Shown here piece after piece: positions 15,964-21,447 of a stretch of DNA of 31,348 bases. A program made the translations under genes and the position numbers. Positions within the stretch are counted from its first letter, which is position 1. Each line of letters opens with the position of its first letter. Origin of the DNA: a virus; IMG/VR virus record IMGVR_UViG_3300037882_003902, positions 1-31,348 of that record, one strand, 5' to 3'. The notes beneath the pieces are model-generated. The model did no database searches. It was not told the origin of the DNA and saw nothing but the letters and a program-made list of their open reading frames with translations.

Positions 15964-16482
15964 ATGTTTGATTTACTTTTGAAAGACGGAACTACTAAAA
16001 CCGTATCCACTAAAGCAGAAGCCGACACCCTTGTCTCTTTGGGAATGGGCACACTTGTTGTTCCTACAAATGGCGCAACAACAAAACCCACATTCGATAA
16101 GGTGATGCCGATTGATGCAGCCGCAAAGGAAACGTACCGTAAGATCCGAACTGCGCAAGCAGAACGGGCAATCGGTGGCGTACCTGCTGCGATTGTCGCT
16201 AAACACGCTCCGACCTTGCAAAATGTTACCGAAGAAAACAACGGTGATGTACTTGAAAATGGGTCTGCTGTTGTTGTTGGTTGTATTACCCGAAAAAGTC
16301 GTGCTAATGGTACTCCTTACATGGCAATACGCGTAAAGTACGCAATTGATGGTAATGAGTATCAGGTAAACACATTGCCAAACGGATTGGACGAATTACC
16401 CGATGAGGGCACAATTGTAAATTGGGCAATCGTGGTACGGACTGAATCGCAGTCTAAAACCAGCTTTAATTTGGTAGCCTAA
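15964..16482 (+). CDS. Hypothetical protein, possible OB-fold, 172 aa
   Basis: First gene of the rightward region. Residues 1-~90 are A/T-rich and helical (AETYRKIRTAQAERAIGG-like). Residues ~98-172 (SAVVVGCITRKSRANGTPYMAI ... EYQVNTLP ... GTIVNWAIVV) look like beta strands with a Lys/Arg-rich turn, as in OB-fold single-strand DNA-binding proteins. No acidic SSB tail is present, so the role is uncertain. It has its own strong terminator 8 bp after the stop and a long structured leader, so it is probably a separate, abundant transcript. Confidence 0.78.
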   Translation: MFDLLLKDGTTKTVSTKAEADTLVSLGMGTLVVPTNGATTKPTFDKVMPIDAAAKETYRKIRTAQAERAIGGVPAAIVAKHAPTLQNVTEENNGDVLENGSAVVVGCITRKSRANGTPYMAIRVKYAIDGNEYQVNTLPNGLDELPDEGTIVNWAIVVRTESQSKTSFNLVA

Positions 16483-16489
16483 CCTAATT

Positions 16490-16527
16490 GGTACACTATA
16501 TCCTCACAGATATAGTGTACCTCTTTT
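16490..16527 (+). terminator. Strong intrinsic terminator
   Basis: A perfect 13-bp stem (GGTACACTATATC 16490-16502 with its complement 16509-16521), 6-nt loop CTCACA, then TCTTTTCTC. It follows the first rightward gene. Confidence 0.85.
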
Positions 16528-16538
16528 CTCATACTCTC

Positions 16539-16587
16539 ACTTCAGAGTAGGTCATCATTTTAAATCATCCTACTTCAGAGTAGGTCA
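16539..16587 (+). repeat. Two copies of a 16-bp direct repeat
   Basis: ACTTCAGAGTAGGTCA occurs at 16539-16554 and again at 16572-16587, starts 33 bp apart (about three helical turns). It lies between a terminator and the next gene, where operators or an activator site would be expected. Confidence 0.7.
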
Positions 16588-16606
16588 ATAATATTAAAAC
16601 ACCATT

Positions 16607-16714
16607 CTAGTTTCCAAAGGACTAGCATCGTAAGATGAGTGTTGATGGGTATGCTCTTATATAGTTTCTATGCTGAAGAAACTATCTAGCATTCTATCCT
16701 AGAACTGATAGAAT
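16607..16714 (+). other. Array of four hairpins in the leader of the next gene
   Basis: In order: CTAGT/ACTAG (16607-16625); CATC-GTAA-GATG (16626-16637), a GNRA tetraloop; ATAGTTTC/GAAACTAT (16661-16685); ATTCTATC/GATAGAAT (16691-16714). The last two stems are perfect 8-bp. The array ends 15 bp before the ATG at 16730. Confidence 0.6.
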
Positions 16715-16729
16715 AACCTTTAGATAATC

Positions 16730-17149
16730 ATGGTCATGAAAATCGAAAAGACAACAGTAGTATTAGTAGCCGAAACCAATTTCAAACGCACATTGTACTG
16801 CCACTTAATCCGCCCACAACAGACTGAAGATGGGAAATGGATTTGGCGTAAAGGAGCAATGAGTATGTATTCTCCTGATCCTACAAAGCCTGCTGCACGA
16901 TATTTCGTGTGGACAGAAGATGCACAAGGAAAACTCAGAGGATACTGGCAGCCAATTGAATCAAGACAAGAAGCTCTTGAATTATACAACAGGGCTTTAA
17001 TTCATCTTGAATCTGTACAGCACAGAGAGGCACATGGTAATAATATCCCTAAAGAGCAGGAAACTACTTTAGAATTATTAGGCTACATTAAGTACAATTG
17101 GCACATCAATCGGTGGGAATGGATTACAAGTCCTCTCACGCTGCGTTAA
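16730..17149 (+). CDS. Hypothetical protein, 139 aa
   Basis: Not recognised. Soluble, rich in Trp and Arg, with beta-like N-terminal half (KTTVVLVAETNFKRTLYCHLIRP) and a helical ESRQEALELYNRALIHLESV segment near 77-96. It ends NRWEWITSPLTLR. The start may be 16730 or the ATG at 16736 (MKIEKTTVV). It is preceded by a hairpin array. Confidence 0.75.
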   Translation: MVMKIEKTTVVLVAETNFKRTLYCHLIRPQQTEDGKWIWRKGAMSMYSPDPTKPAARYFVWTEDAQGKLRGYWQPIESRQEALELYNRALIHLESVQHREAHGNNIPKEQETTLELLGYIKYNWHINRWEWITSPLTLR

Positions 17150-17227
17150 GAACAATGTGAAACCCAAGCTCTCTATATGAGATCTGTTATAGCCAGACCA
17201 TACTTCACAAACAACAACCATCTAGTT

Positions 17228-17404
17228 ATGAAATACGGACTATTTTACGAAGGAAAACTACTGTCAGGGCAACATACCTACGACAGTATTAAAAATGCTA
17301 TCGAAGCGTCTATTCAAATTGTTGGGTACAAGCGTCGTGTACAAGGATATAGTCTTTATAGATTGCGAGTAAAACCCTTGAAACGTGTTGTTCTGCAAAA
17401 GTAA
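17228..17404 (+). CDS. Small hypothetical protein, 58 aa
   Basis: MKYGLFYEGKLLSGQHTYD then a basic C-terminal half (GYKRRVQGYSLYRLRVKPLKR). An ATG at 17177 would add 17 residues; 17228 fits better because the product begins with a beta strand and the MKYG style is seen elsewhere here. The stop overlaps the next ATG by one base (TAATG). Not recognised. Confidence 0.65.
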   Translation: MKYGLFYEGKLLSGQHTYDSIKNAIEASIQIVGYKRRVQGYSLYRLRVKPLKRVVLQK

Positions 17405-17634
17405 TGTCATATCCACTAACAGATAAGGATAAAGGAGTCTCCGTTAAGTACTCCTCATTCTTGTGGTTCTTTCCAGAAACACATTCTCAGTACGATTATT
17501 ATAAAGATCGTGGAACAGAATGTACATATGAAGAGCATAGAATACAAGTTAAACTGTTCAAAGAAGAACAGGAAAAGCTTGTAGACAAACGTTCTGATTA
17601 TGAAAGATTTTGGTTAGAACACAGGAAATCATAA
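17404..17634 (+). CDS. Hypothetical protein, 76 aa
   Basis: Not recognised. N-terminal MSYPLTDKDKGVSVKYSSFLWFFPETHSQYDYY, followed by a charged helix ending EHRKS. Translationally coupled to the preceding gene by a one-base overlap. Soluble and aromatic-rich. Confidence 0.7.
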   Translation: MSYPLTDKDKGVSVKYSSFLWFFPETHSQYDYYKDRGTECTYEEHRIQVKLFKEEQEKLVDKRSDYERFWLEHRKS

Positions 17635-17640
17635 CCCGCT

Positions 17641-17870
17641 CGTTAGGGCAACAGGTCCTAGAAACGCCTGTAATTAACTCAGCTAAGTAAAGGATAGGCT
17701 GAGTCTATGGACTCTCTCTACACCGTGTCCCATCACGGTAGATAAGCAACAGCTTATTAAGCTCTTTATGAGGAGTTAAAACGGAAAACCTTCATGTGAA
17801 GGAGAGTAGGTGTGAGCTATCACCCTAAGTCGAAAGACTCAAACCACTCATTATAGTGGAGTAAATAGCA
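17641..17870 (+). other. Non-coding array of about nine hairpins upstream of a tRNA-like gene
   Basis: No gene. Consecutive perfect or near-perfect stems: ACAGG/CCTGT (17651-17671), ACTCAGC/GCTGAGT (17677-17704), CCGTG/CACGG (17723-17738), AGCTT/AAGCT (17751-17763), CCTTC/GAAGG (17789-17802), GGTG/CACC (17809-17824), AGTC-GAAA-GACT (17828-17839, GNRA loop) and CCACT/AGTGG (17844-17859). This density over 230 bp, ending at the tRNA-like gene, suggests a folded transcript. It also holds CCCTAAGTCG (17823-17832), which recurs at 19981-19990. Confidence 0.55.
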
Positions 17871-17872
17871 TG

Positions 17873-17973
17873 GCCTCTTTAGCTCAATGGTAGAGCACCT
17901 GAATATGTTGTTAACGAGTCTTAGGATCTACACAGCATTAGAGGAGATACTGGTTCGAGTCCAGTAGGAGTCA
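17873..17973 (+). tRNA. Atypical tRNA-like gene, 101 nt, expanded anticodon domain
   Basis: Acceptor GCCTCTT pairs with AGGAGTC (one mismatch), followed by T-A, D arm GCTC/GAGC with loop AATGGTA, and T arm ACTGG-TTCGAGT-CCAGT with discriminator A. These parts are canonical. Between D and T arms there are 51 nt instead of 21-40. CCTGA/TTAGG can close an 18-nt loop, then ATCT/AGAT a second arm. No normal 7-nt anticodon loop can be assigned, so no isotype is given. It may be a tRNA with an insertion or a tRNA mimic. Confidence 0.6.
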
Positions 17974-17994
17974 CTCATTATTCAATCAAACAAT

Positions 17995-18255
17995 ATGAAA
18001 CTTAATCTAGCATTTCCTGTTTATAAAGAGCCTCTAATATTTGAAGAGGATGCAAATAAAGACATTTACTCAGGTCAGTATGATCTAGTGGATGCGAACA
18101 GCAATACTTTGTACACAAAAGGTGTTTCATCTGGGCCATACAGTATGGTCAGCGCGGCTTGTTCTGGGTACTATAAATCTTGGGAAGAACTTCCTAATGA
18201 TGTAAAAGAAGCTCTGGAAGAAGAATACGATGAGCATATTGCTTCAACTCTTTAA
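17995..18255 (+). CDS. Hypothetical acidic protein, 86 aa
   Basis: Not recognised. MKLNLAFPVYKEPLIFEED, then YDLVDANSNTLYTKGVSSGPYS (small beta fold) and an acidic helical end (LPNDVKEALEEEYDEH). Predicted cytoplasmic. Flanked by the tRNA-like gene and a three-way-junction RNA element. Confidence 0.7.
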   Translation: MKLNLAFPVYKEPLIFEEDANKDIYSGQYDLVDANSNTLYTKGVSSGPYSMVSAACSGYYKSWEELPNDVKEALEEEYDEHIASTL

Positions 18256-18266
18256 ATCATTTAATT

Positions 18267-18312
18267 CTCATGCTCGTAAGAGGTAAGGCAAGTAGTTAGC
18301 CACTACCATGAG
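18267..18312 (+). other. Three-way-junction RNA element
   Basis: P1 CTCATG/CATGAG (18267-18272 with 18307-18312); P2 CTC-GTAA-GAG (18273-18282, GNRA loop); P3 GTA-a-GGC ... GCC-ac-TAC (18283-18306). The three helices abut with no unpaired junction base. It starts 11 bp after a stop and ends 18 bp before the next ATG, so it could regulate translation or mRNA ends. Confidence 0.55.
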
Positions 18313-18330
18313 ATAAACTATTCCCGTATT

Positions 18331-18783
18331 ATGAAAAAGATTCTTTTTAATTCCGCACGTTTCATCATATTCCTCACATTGTGGGCAATATGGGCTTTAT
18401 GCGTAGTATTCGTTATATCTCTGGTAGAGCACACTACTATGGAGATGGCATGCGTTTACCCAAGTACATCATTATTAGCGTTTGCGCTAGGATGGATTGG
18501 ACCAATGTGTATCATTGTGGACTGGACAGAAAAGGAAGACCCAATTAGAGAAGTCACAGTTCAAGATCAGAAAGAACATCCTAATCTGCTTCATATAAGG
18601 TGGATGGGTGAAAACTTTCTCATAGAGTTTATAGGAAACAGGTTCATTTGTGTTCCTATCACAACAGAGTTTGCATTTAATACTACGGTACGATTCCTTG
18701 ATTACAGGGGAAATGGAGATGTAAAGTTCGATGAGCTTGTAATGAAATATAAAGATGAGGTAGAACACAAAATAGTAGAATAG
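18331..18783 (+). CDS. Membrane protein with cytosolic C-terminal domain, 150 aa
   Basis: Two membrane helices: about 9-32 (IIFLTLWAIWALCVVFVISLV) and about 47-66 (SLLAFALGWIGPMCIIV). A ~85-residue soluble C-terminal domain (from DWTEKEDPIREVTV) with beta/alpha composition follows. The positive N-terminus suggests both ends lie in the cytoplasm. No family recognised. Membrane-anchored early phage proteins are often superinfection-exclusion factors, but nothing here proves that. Confidence 0.72.
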   Translation: MKKILFNSARFIIFLTLWAIWALCVVFVISLVEHTTMEMACVYPSTSLLAFALGWIGPMCIIVDWTEKEDPIREVTVQDQKEHPNLLHIRWMGENFLIEFIGNRFICVPITTEFAFNTTVRFLDYRGNGDVKFDELVMKYKDEVEHKIVE

Positions 18784-18800
18784 ATTCATGCCTTTTTAAA

Positions 18801-18826
18801 GGTGAACGGACGTAAGTTAGTTCACC
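18801..18826 (+). repeat. GUAA-hairpin repeat, copy A
   Basis: Stem GGTGAAC/GTTCACC (7 bp), then G·A, then GAC-GTAA-GTT apex. It lies 17 nt after the stop at 18783 and is followed by TATTCT. The apex is shared with four other sites (22900, 24551, 25192, 25647). Confidence 0.85.
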
Positions 18827-18839
18827 TATTCTCTAATCA

Positions 18840-18921
18840 TTAAAGAAATATCCGTCCCCAGCTAACAAGGAAGTCGGCACCGTAATCACGGGCATTGTTA
18901 GTTTGGGGGCGCATTCTTTAA
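18840..18921 (+). other. Long interrupted hairpin RNA
   Basis: Nested pairing: TTAAAGAA/TTCTTTAA (18840-18847 with 18914-18921), CCCC/GGGG, CTAACAA/TTGTTAG, and inner CCGT-aatc-ACGG. Next come ACTCC/GGAGT (from 18921) and CTTGCAG/CTGCAAG, which overlap and so cannot form together. No gene in 18784-18993. A regulated leader or stable RNA is possible. Confidence 0.55.
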
Positions 18922-18993
18922 CTCCTTGCAGGGAGTATAAACCGTGTTAGGCTGCAAGCGTTGTCAATAGACAGGTCACAATTCAACTTTACT

Positions 18994-19176
18994 ATGAAAA
19001 AATACTTATCAACAAGTTCATTAGTAGGACTTGCAGGAATCATTATTCCATATGCAGTATTCATACATTATGGAGGACTGTTAACAGCAACCTTATCTTT
19101 AGTATTTGCAGTATTATCTGCTGTAATATTAGCTTTAATAGAATATTTAGTGCAAAAGTATTTATCGAATAAGTAA
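18994..19176 (+). CDS. Small two-helix membrane protein, 60 aa
   Basis: MKKYLSTSSLVGLAGIIIPYAVFIH forms helix one (about 8-25) and GLLTATLSLVFAVLSAVILALIEYLV helix two (about 28-52), with a basic tail (QKYLSNK). A TTG at 18961 is in frame, but the ATG at 18994 sits right after the repeated leader AATTCAACTTT and is preferred. Function unknown; a holin-like protein is possible, but it lies far from the endolysin. Confidence 0.72.
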   Translation: MKKYLSTSSLVGLAGIIIPYAVFIHYGGLLTATLSLVFAVLSAVILALIEYLVQKYLSNK

Positions 19177-19195
19177 AAATCAATTCAACTTTATC

Positions 19196-19501
19196 ATGAA
19201 CAAAATAGAAATTACTAAAACTAACTTAGAAAGTCGGTTTCAAGCCATTAGAACTGCATTTGCAACTGGTGATAGAGAATCAGTTTCTGATTATATTAGC
19301 GTAAATGCAATGTTTGATCCTGAAACGTATAAAGTTTACGAAAAATACAACAGCTTTGAAGAAGTGTTAAACGAAGTTAAAAAACTTGCTGTACATAATA
19401 AGTTGGAAGCAGTAAAGTTAATCAAACGAACTCAGTTACTAGGAGGACTCAAAGATTCAAAAGATTTTGTAGATTTCCAAATGCACGAATTACAAGAATA
19501 A
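19196..19501 (+). CDS. Protein with L7/L12 C-terminal-like motif, paralogue 1, 101 aa
   Basis: A helical N-terminal part (ESRFQAIRTAFATGDRESVSDYI) is followed by HNKLEAVKLIKRTQLLGGLKDSKDFVDF (about 72-94). The latter follows the ribosomal L7/L12 C-terminal signature K-x-x-x-I-K-x-x-R-x-x-x-x-x-GLKEAKDLVE. The whole protein aligns with the product at 20308-20595 (both have I-R-x-A-x-x-x-GD near the start). In ribosomes this domain recruits translation factors; a phage mimic contacting EF-Tu/EF-G or the stalk is a hypothesis. Confidence 0.72.
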   Translation: MNKIEITKTNLESRFQAIRTAFATGDRESVSDYISVNAMFDPETYKVYEKYNSFEEVLNEVKKLAVHNKLEAVKLIKRTQLLGGLKDSKDFVDFQMHELQE

Positions 19502-19527
19502 AAATCACAATTCAACTTTGTTAAATC

Positions 19528-19782
19528 ATGAGTAAGACATTTCAAGTACCAGCAATACCTCTTGTCATATATCTATTTATGACAATTCCACTCATTATAT
19601 GTGGTGCACGCACTGCTGTACTATTGTACTTTGGAGAAGAAATAATAGCAGAGGTTGTATTAGAATCACTTAAACTAAGTTATATGGTAACTGTACCATT
19701 AACTATCCTTGTAGCAGTAAATTTAATTGATCCAATAATTGCTCCAGGAACTCACAAGGATATTATTGACGTAGAAGAATAA
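19528..19782 (+). CDS. Membrane protein, 84 aa
   Basis: Two hydrophobic helices: about 10-33 (PLVIYLFMTIPLIICGARTAVLLYF) and about 48-67 (LSYMVTVPLTILVAVNLI), then an acidic tail (KDIIDVEE). Preceded by the third copy of the AATTCAACTTT leader, so probably expressed with the two genes before it. Function unknown. Confidence 0.72.
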   Translation: MSKTFQVPAIPLVIYLFMTIPLIICGARTAVLLYFGEEIIAEVVLESLKLSYMVTVPLTILVAVNLIDPIIAPGTHKDIIDVEE

Positions 19783-19783
19783 A

Positions 19784-19918
19784 ACCTAAGAAGTCGTCAG
19801 TGCGGAGACAATCCGTTATTGCATCAAGATAGCTTAGGTCACCTCACCCTGCCACTAGAAGAGAACCGAATGCTGGAGAAATCTGGTTAAGGGCGTGGTT
19901 GGGGTGAGTTTTAAGAAG
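19784..19918 (+). other. Two large hairpin domains (non-coding)
   Basis: ACCTAAG/CTTAGGT (19784-19790 with 19833-19839) encloses a GCGGA/TCCGT arm. Next, CTCACCC/GGGTGAG (19843-19849 with 19912-19918) encloses GCCAC/GTGGT and AACC/GGTT, followed by TTTTAAGAAGTTTTTTT. No coding frame. It may be a stable RNA ending in a terminator. Confidence 0.55.
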
Positions 19919-19942
19919 TTTTTTTCCAGACTGCCTTTTAAT

Positions 19943-19980
19943 GAGTAGCCCGACTGTAAAGTGGTGGCTACTCTCTTTTA
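19943..19980 (+). terminator. Intrinsic terminator-like hairpin
   Basis: GAGTAGCC (19943-19950) pairs perfectly with GGCTACTC (19966-19973) and TCTTTTA follows. Downstream to 20072 there are further small stems, including CTATC-GAAA-GATAG (20014-20027), and the repeat word CCCTAAGTCG. Confidence 0.7.
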
Positions 19981-20072
19981 CCCTAAGTCGTTAGATAAGG
20001 GATGCTCACAAGACTATCGAAAGATAGAGCAAGCCTAGCAGGGCAAGCAATTCTGCAATTAAATTAACTTCT

Positions 20073-20270
20073 ATGAGATATTTCTTAATTTTCTTTCGTG
20101 TTAACAGTAAGCACGGGGAAATGACTCTGTTTTCTGATAAGTATCCTAATAGGCAGGCTTTAGGGGAACGGATTGCTGCAAAATCAACACAGTGGGTTAC
20201 ACCTGTTGATGTTACTATCACAAATATTGTAGAAATCTCTAAAGAAGACTTTATGCAATATACATCTTAG
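20073..20270 (+). CDS. Hypothetical protein, 65 aa
   Basis: Not recognised. Starts MRYFLIFFRVNSKHGEMTLFSDKYPNR, a strand-turn-strand pattern, followed by LGERIAAKS and VTITNIVEISKEDFMQY. Such short beta-alpha-beta proteins recur in phage early regions. Its stop at 20270 is 37 bp before the next ATG used here. Confidence 0.7.
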   Translation: MRYFLIFFRVNSKHGEMTLFSDKYPNRQALGERIAAKSTQWVTPVDVTITNIVEISKEDFMQYTS

Positions 20271-20307
20271 TATGCTACTATTTTATCACTCTTTAAAATA
20301 CTTCGTC

Positions 20308-20595
20308 ATGGAAGACGTAAAAAAGAAATTCATTGAAATCCGAGACGCACTCGTAATGGGCGACAAGCCTTTAAAATATGTGATCTCGAACTACACTCCA
20401 GAGAAAGTAAGTTTAGCTTTGCAAGCATATCGTAAAACCCATTCATGGACAGCATATATACATTTTATGGAGGAGTGCGCAAATAATAATGAGAAGTTAT
20501 TAGCAATTGCACACACAACTAAGTTATGTATTACAGGAGGAATGAAAGAAGCAAAAGATTTTTTTGAAACATATTTCAACAACAAGCCCGCATAA
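20308..20595 (+). CDS. Protein with L7/L12 C-terminal-like motif, paralogue 2, 95 aa
   Basis: From MEDVKKKFIEIRDALVMGD it aligns end to end with the product at 19196. The C-terminal motif EKLLAIAHTTKLCITGGMKEAKDFFE (about 64-89) keeps GG-x-KEAKDF of the L7/L12 signature. An in-frame ATG at 20272 would add 12 residues, but 20308 matches the paralogue's start. The stop shares one base with the next start (TAATGG). Confidence 0.72.
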   Translation: MEDVKKKFIEIRDALVMGDKPLKYVISNYTPEKVSLALQAYRKTHSWTAYIHFMEECANNNEKLLAIAHTTKLCITGGMKEAKDFFETYFNNKPA

Positions 20596-21065
20596 TGGAA
20601 GAACTACTAGATAAAGTATTCGGAAATCCTAAATGGAATGTATGTTTTAACGATCTAGACGCTAATCAAGTGTTGAAACTTAAAAAGTTTCTAAGAAGAA
20701 AAAGCATACCTTCTAAGAGAGTAACTCAGCTAAAGGCCGGTTCAGTTTTATTGTGGAAAGCCATTAATTACGGAATGTATGATAAAACCAATTGGTTCGG
20801 TACTAGAAAAGATGTTACAGAAGAGTTCTTCAAAGAACTTGAAGAAAAACTACCAACTATATTTGTTGAAGGAAAACATGTTAAAGAATACGTTGTATCA
20901 ATACTATGGCAGCATAAAAATGATTTGACTGTCATTAGATTAACTGCTTCTCTAGTTAAAAATGCATCATCAGAACATGAAGCATTAGGCATAGCTATCA
21001 GTGAAAATGCAGAAACAGCAGGGAAATACGCAATGAACATGTATTTAGTTACTGAAGTAGAATGA
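20595..21065 (+). CDS. Hypothetical protein, 156 aa
   Basis: Not recognised. The N-terminal ~45 residues are basic (LKLKKFLRRKSIPSKR). The C-terminal ~55 residues (VIRLTASLVKNASSEHEALGIAISENAETAGKYAM) look like a compact alpha/beta domain. Overlaps its neighbours by one base upstream and by ATGA downstream, so it is coupled to both. Predicted soluble. Confidence 0.75.
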   Translation: MEELLDKVFGNPKWNVCFNDLDANQVLKLKKFLRRKSIPSKRVTQLKAGSVLLWKAINYGMYDKTNWFGTRKDVTEEFFKELEEKLPTIFVEGKHVKEYVVSILWQHKNDLTVIRLTASLVKNASSEHEALGIAISENAETAGKYAMNMYLVTEVE

Positions 21066-21226
21066 GTACGTATAAGAAACAGAGTAGCCACGAATCTACA
21101 TGGTACAACTCTATACGGACTTCTACAGTATCATGGCGTAAGAAGTCAAGTTACAAGAAAAAGTTAAAGAGAGAAATCTCTAAGAAGATCAGACGTGAAG
21201 GTAAAAAAGAATTAAAAGAATACTAA
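21062..21226 (+). CDS. Very basic small protein, 54 aa
   Basis: MSTYKKQSSHESTWYNSIRTSTVSW and then a Lys/Arg helix (KKKLKREISKKIRREGKKELKEY). The ATG overlaps the stop of the preceding gene (ATGA), a strong coupling signal. About one third of residues are K or R, so nucleic-acid binding is likely; a partner for the structured RNAs around it is only a guess. Not recognised. Confidence 0.65.
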   Translation: MSTYKKQSSHESTWYNSIRTSTVSWRKKSSYKKKLKREISKKIRREGKKELKEY

Positions 21227-21284
21227 GAATAATTTTCATGAGATAGAACCTAATCGTTACAAAAGAGTAGTGGTTAGGTTTAAT

Positions 21285-21356
21285 GCCTTCGTAGCTCAGC
21301 GGAAGAGCAACTGCCTTCTAAGCGGTAGGTCACAAGTTCGAATCTTGTCGGGGGTA
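21285..21356 (+). tRNA. tRNA-Arg (anticodon UCU)
   Basis: All four arms pair: GCCTTCG/CGGGGGT (with G·U pairs), GCTC/GAGC, ACTGC-CTTCTAA-GCGGT, and ACAAG-TTCGAAT-CTTGT. The anticodon is TCT, reading AGA/AGG. The discriminator A at 21356 is followed by an encoded CCA (21357-21359). A terminator follows 25 bp later. Confidence 0.93.
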
Positions 21357-21383
21357 CCAGCTTCATATAGGAATAGTTTAATT

Positions 21384-21416
21384 AGATGATTAGTTATTAC
21401 AACTAATCATCTTTTA
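21384..21416 (+). terminator. Intrinsic terminator after tRNA-Arg
   Basis: An 11-bp perfect stem (AGATGATTAGT 21384-21394 with 21402-21412), 7-nt loop TATTACA, then TTTATCTTG. Confidence 0.8.
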
Positions 21417-21447
21417 TCTTGTCATTCATATTTAAAACATATACGTT

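Larger units (their letters stand above)
18979..19520 (+). repeat. Repeated leader AATTCAACTTT before three consecutive genes
   Basis: (T)CA(C)AATTCAACTTT occurs at 18976-18990, 19181-19192 and 19505-19519, each ending 3-8 nt before an ATG (18994, 19196, 19528). It occupies the ribosome-binding position and replaces any Shine-Dalgarno box. Confidence 0.7.

Noticed and set aside
15942-16241. Minus-strand 99- and 82-codon frames opposite the first rightward gene
   Set aside because: They overlap the better-supported gene at 15964-16482, which is followed by a perfect terminator in its own direction.
17641-17973. Group I intron in or before the tRNA
   Set aside because: No recognisable P3-P7 core sequences, and only about 30 extra nt lie inside the tRNA itself.
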